DNA of 23,943 nucleotides, from positions 7,462 to 31,404 of the forward strand of contig CAJTQH010000015.1 of assembly GCA_910578305.1 (NCBI GenBank). The letters run 5' to 3'. Origin of the DNA: an uncultured Muribaculaceae bacterium (GTDB lineage: Bacteria > Bacteroidota > Bacteroidia > Bacteroidales > Muribaculaceae). The notes beneath the pieces were generated by a model. The model searched no databases. It was not told where the DNA came from and saw only the letters and a list, made by a program, of their open reading frames with translations. Position 1 is the stretch's first letter; each line of letters opens with the position of its first letter. A program made the position numbers and the translations under genes. Below are positions 21,352 through 23,943 of this stretch, in pieces.

Positions 21352-22764
21352 TCAGTTCTTCTTGGCTGCGGCTTTATTCTTGGCCGGAGTCTTTTTGCCG
21401 ACTGCTTTCTTAGGCTTTTCCTCCGGAGCATCAGCTACGGGCTCTGCAGCCTTTTTCCCGCGGAGAAGATGCTCTTCATTGAAATGCTCGATATTCTTGC
21501 GCATCGAAGCCACCTCCTTGTTCAGAGTCTCTATCTCCTGCTCCTGATTGCGTATAGTTGTAAGCAGAGCGTTGAGTTCTTCATTTTCTATCGACAGAGG
21601 ATACTGCTCTTCTACACGCACTATGAAGTCGGAAAGCACATTCATATAGTTGGTAAACGCCTGGAAGGGTGTTTCGTAAGGGCTAAAATTGGAATGAGCC
21701 GCACCATCGGCAAAATGCTTTGTAGCCATATAGAACAGATGATCGGCAGCCTGTAGATAATACCAATCTTGCTTCAGACGGCGATCATCACAAAGGCGCA
21801 CACGCTCAGCCACCGAATATAGCTTGTCAAATGCTTCATTCTGCAACTTGTTGCCCAGCCATGCAGTAGTATCACGGGATTCATCGGTCCAAGATATCGG
21901 ATGCAGAATCGAGAGTTCTCCCACTGATTTCAGCTTGGATATAGCATCGGAAGGTGTCCAGAATTCCACCCCGCGCTCCTTGGCAAAGAACGGAAGAGCT
22001 TCAAGGAACTGGAATATTCCGGTTTCGCGCGACTGAAATTCGCCGAACGTCTCAAGATTCATGAACAGATTCACGATCTGCTCATCTGCCGGAGTCGAAG
22101 CAATCCAGTCAATATATCTGTCGGCTGTCAGAGGATATTCTTCCCAATCCGTATTGCTGAATCTCTTGGCGATATCATCACTCAGTTTGGCGTTGCGGAG
22201 AAGAAGTTTGAGCTTGGGAGCCGAAGCCGCACTATACACATAGTTTGGCGACTTCCATCCGAGAATATGCTTGGCACCTTCTGTTATAACTCCCTTATAC
22301 CCCATTGACAATATCTGAGGTGCAAGTTCATCACAATATATCAGCTCTGTATTGCGAAGCACCTTGGGCTTCTGGCCAAACATTTCATATATTTTTGCGT
22401 CATGCACCTTGACCTGATTGGCAAATTCCTCAGGATCTGTAAGCGACGACAGCGAATGAGCATATGTCTCGGCAAGAAATTCCACACGTCCGGTAGCTGC
22501 CAGTTTCTTGAGAAGATCTACAAATTCCGGCACATACTGCTCAAGCTGCTCCAGAGCCACTCCGGTTATCGACAGCGCGCAACGGAAATGAGGATGCTGT
22601 TCAAGCATATTGAGCAGACTTTCTGCTGCAGGTATATAGCTGCGCTGAGCTATGCGGGTCACAATGTCATCATAATAATAATGGTCGTTGCCTATGTCGA
22701 AGAAACGATAGCGTTTCAGACGGAACGGTTGATGGATTTGAAAATAGAAACAGATTGCTTTCAT
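21352..22764 (-). CDS. GH57 family alpha-glucan enzyme with coiled-coil and Lys/Ala-rich tail
   Basis: A 470-residue cytoplasmic protein. The GH57 region covers about residues 1-380, with HQPF (11-14), SITGVALEQLEQY (66-77) and nucleophile Glu140 in RNTELIY. The segment that in related GH57 proteins reads DYETFGE (D-G-E-K-F-G in Thermococcus 4-alpha-glucanotransferase, where that Asp is the acid/base) reads NLETFGE here, so residue 236 is Asn. GH57 enzymes hydrolyse or transfer alpha-1,4/1,6-glucans. After about residue 385 there is a helical, heptad-like segment (to about 435) and a tail rich in Lys, Ala and Pro ending in KNKAAAKKN. It lies 41 bases after the GT4 glycosyltransferase, and in other Bacteroidales these genes accompany a glycogen debranching enzyme. 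Activity should not be assumed because of the Asn. Confidence 0.9.
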   Translation of the reverse strand: MKAICFYFQIHQPFRLKRYRFFDIGNDHYYYDDIVTRIAQRSYIPAAESLLNMLEQHPHFRCALSITGVALEQLEQYVPEFVDLLKKLAATGRVEFLAETYAHSLSSLTDPEEFANQVKVHDAKIYEMFGQKPKVLRNTELIYCDELAPQILSMGYKGVITEGAKHILGWKSPNYVYSAASAPKLKLLLRNAKLSDDIAKRFSNTDWEEYPLTADRYIDWIASTPADEQIVNLFMNLETFGEFQSRETGIFQFLEALPFFAKERGVEFWTPSDAISKLKSVGELSILHPISWTDESRDTTAWLGNKLQNEAFDKLYSVAERVRLCDDRRLKQDWYYLQAADHLFYMATKHFADGAAHSNFSPYETPFQAFTNYMNVLSDFIVRVEEQYPLSIENEELNALLTTIRNQEQEIETLNKEVASMRKNIEHFNEEHLLRGKKAAEPVADAPEEKPKKAVGKKTPAKNKAAAKKN

Positions 22765-22805
22765 GATTTCTGGTATCTGAATAAAGGATTCGTTTTTAAG
22801 ATTAT

Positions 22806-23943
22806 TTATCGGCCAAGCACCTTATTATATATATCTATTACTTTGGCGCCCGCCTTATCCCATGTTATACGGTTCACTTCGTCAAGACCATCCTGACGCA
22901 GCTGGTTATACATGGCGGGATAGGTTATTATCGAGTGTATGGCATCGGCCATGGCATCGATATCCCAATAGTCGGTCTTGATCACATTGTCTAAGATCTC
23001 GGCACAGCCGCTCTGCTTGGATATGATCGAAGGCACACCGATCTGCATGGCTTCAAGCGGAGAGATTCCAAACGGCTCCGACACTGATGGCATTATGTAC
23101 ACATCGCTCGCCTTAAGCATCTCATATACCTGCTTGCCCTTCTGAAATCCAGGGAAGTGGAAACGATCCGATATTCCACGCTCTGCGGCAAGCAGTATCA
23201 TCTTGTCCATCATATCACCGCTACCGGCCATAACGAATCGCACATTATGATTGTTTTTAAGCACCTTCGCTGCAGCTTCCACAAAATATTCAGGCCCTTT
23301 CTGCATGGTGATACGTCCCAGGAAAGTCACTATCTTTTCCTTCGGCTTGGACACCTCAATATTCAGCAGATCGTCGCTGAGCGGAGTCACGGCATTGTGC
23401 ACCGTAGTCACCTTCGCCGGATCTATACCATACTTTTCTATAACCGTCTGGCGGGTAAGGTTGCTCACCGTAATAATATGGTCGGCATTGTTCATACCGT
23501 CCTTTTCTATTGCAAACACCGTAGGATTCACATTACCGCGCGAACGGTCAAAATCCGTGGCATGCACATGTATCACAAGTGGTTTGCCTGTCACCTGCTT
23601 TGCGTGTATGCCGGCCGGATACGTAAGCCAGTCGTGCGAGTGTATCACGTCAAAGTCAAGCGTACGCGCTATCACACCGGCACAGATCGAGTAATTGTTT
23701 ATCTCCTCGATAAGATTGTCCGGATAACGTCCCGAAAATTCAAGGCATCCGAGATCATTGGTCCGCATGTAATTGAAATCGGCATATATATGTGAGCGCA
23801 GATCGAAATACATATCGGGCGACATCAGCTTGCCGATACGCTGCTCCACATATTCACGGTTAACATCGCGCCATGCGATAGGCACTTGCGACATACCGAT
23901 TATACGGGCGAAACTCTTGTCTTCATCGCCCCAAGGCTTGGGA
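22806..23943 (-). CDS. GT4 family glycosyltransferase (glycogen synthase-like), N-terminus beyond window
   Basis: The frame is open to the right edge, about 379 codons, and the protein begins outside the window; an internal ATG at 23894 is not the start because in-frame coding continues upstream through KPWGDEDKSFARIIG. It is a GT-B fold retaining glycosyltransferase. The N-terminal domain has DVIHSHDWLTYPAG and VIHVHATDFDRS; the C-terminal domain has VTFLGRITMQKGPEYF, VMAGSGD, and the nucleotide-sugar site SVSEPFGISPLEAMQIGVP containing the EX7E motif. It probably transfers glucose from ADP- or UDP-glucose in glycogen or alpha-glucan synthesis, judged from the adjoining GH57 gene and the family's usual setting; the donor cannot be told from sequence. 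Confidence 0.9.
   Translation of the reverse strand, partial: PKPWGDEDKSFARIIGMSQVPIAWRDVNREYVEQRIGKLMSPDMYFDLRSHIYADFNYMRTNDLGCLEFSGRYPDNLIEEINNYSICAGVIARTLDFDVIHSHDWLTYPAGIHAKQVTGKPLVIHVHATDFDRSRGNVNPTVFAIEKDGMNNADHIITVSNLTRQTVIEKYGIDPAKVTTVHNAVTPLSDDLLNIEVSKPKEKIVTFLGRITMQKGPEYFVEAAAKVLKNNHNVRFVMAGSGDMMDKMILLAAERGISDRFHFPGFQKGKQVYEMLKASDVYIMPSVSEPFGISPLEAMQIGVPSIISKQSGCAEILDNVIKTDYWDIDAMADAIHSIITYPAMYNQLRQDGLDEVNRITWDKAGAKVIDIYNKVLGR

Overview
The window looks like a chromosomal segment of a gut Bacteroidales bacterium, most likely Muribaculaceae (the former S24-7 group) or a close relative. Evidence for this: several intergenic regions carry the Bacteroidota promoter pattern (a -33 TTG/TTTG, a 19-21 bp spacer, and a -7 TAnnTTTG), many secreted proteins are lipoproteins with Bacteroidota-style signal peptides, and the gene families (DUF3316, PepSY-like DUF2874, DUF4332, GH57 next to GT4, S41 lipoprotein peptidases) are typical of that order. 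No phage, insertion sequence, CRISPR array or obvious mobile element was seen. The genus-level guess rests on general resemblance, not on a search.

Layout. 1-2914 (minus): a TonB-dependent receptor followed by an unidentified lipoprotein that runs off the left edge. 3073-5835 (plus): glycyl-tRNA synthetase, LemA and an FKBP-like lipoprotein, closed by a terminator. 5976-6985 (plus): a helix-hairpin-helix DUF4332 protein and a PepSY-like lipoprotein, the latter followed by a terminator. 7108-11729 (plus): a type IIA topoisomerase A subunit (ParC type), a DUF3316 protein and an S41 peptidase lipoprotein. 11720-13166 (minus): a lone trpB preceded by a promoter, a Trp-rich leader peptide and an attenuator. 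13223-13594 (plus): a small DUF486 membrane protein. 13596-18839 (minus): an envelope operon of 5'-nucleotidase, NagZ-like GH3 lipoprotein and a serine hydrolase. 18859-19563 (minus): a TRIC-type channel. 19640-19902 (plus): two identical tRNA-Arg(ACG) genes with promoter and terminator. 19990-21239 (minus): an MFS exporter. 21294-23943 (minus): a GH57 protein and a GT4 glycosyltransferase (cut by the right edge), which look like part of a glycogen or alpha-glucan cluster.

The most interesting element is the trpB leader at 12944-13166. A 28-codon ORF carries four Trp codons in a WW-W...W pattern. It is followed by a U-tailed hairpin just before trpB, and a 13-nt segment inside the ORF can pair at 12 of 13 positions with the upstream arm of that hairpin. 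This is the full set of parts of a ribosome-mediated transcription attenuator, controlling a trpB that stands alone, without other trp genes beside it.

Other points worth a look: the usual GH57 acid/base Asp appears to be Asn, and the same protein has a coiled-coil plus Lys/Ala-rich tail; a GH3-C-like domain is present in both the GH3 protein and the adjacent serine hydrolase; an 11-bp perfect inverted repeat abuts the start codon of the first lipoprotein; and a 14-bp palindrome lies beside the TonB receptor promoter.
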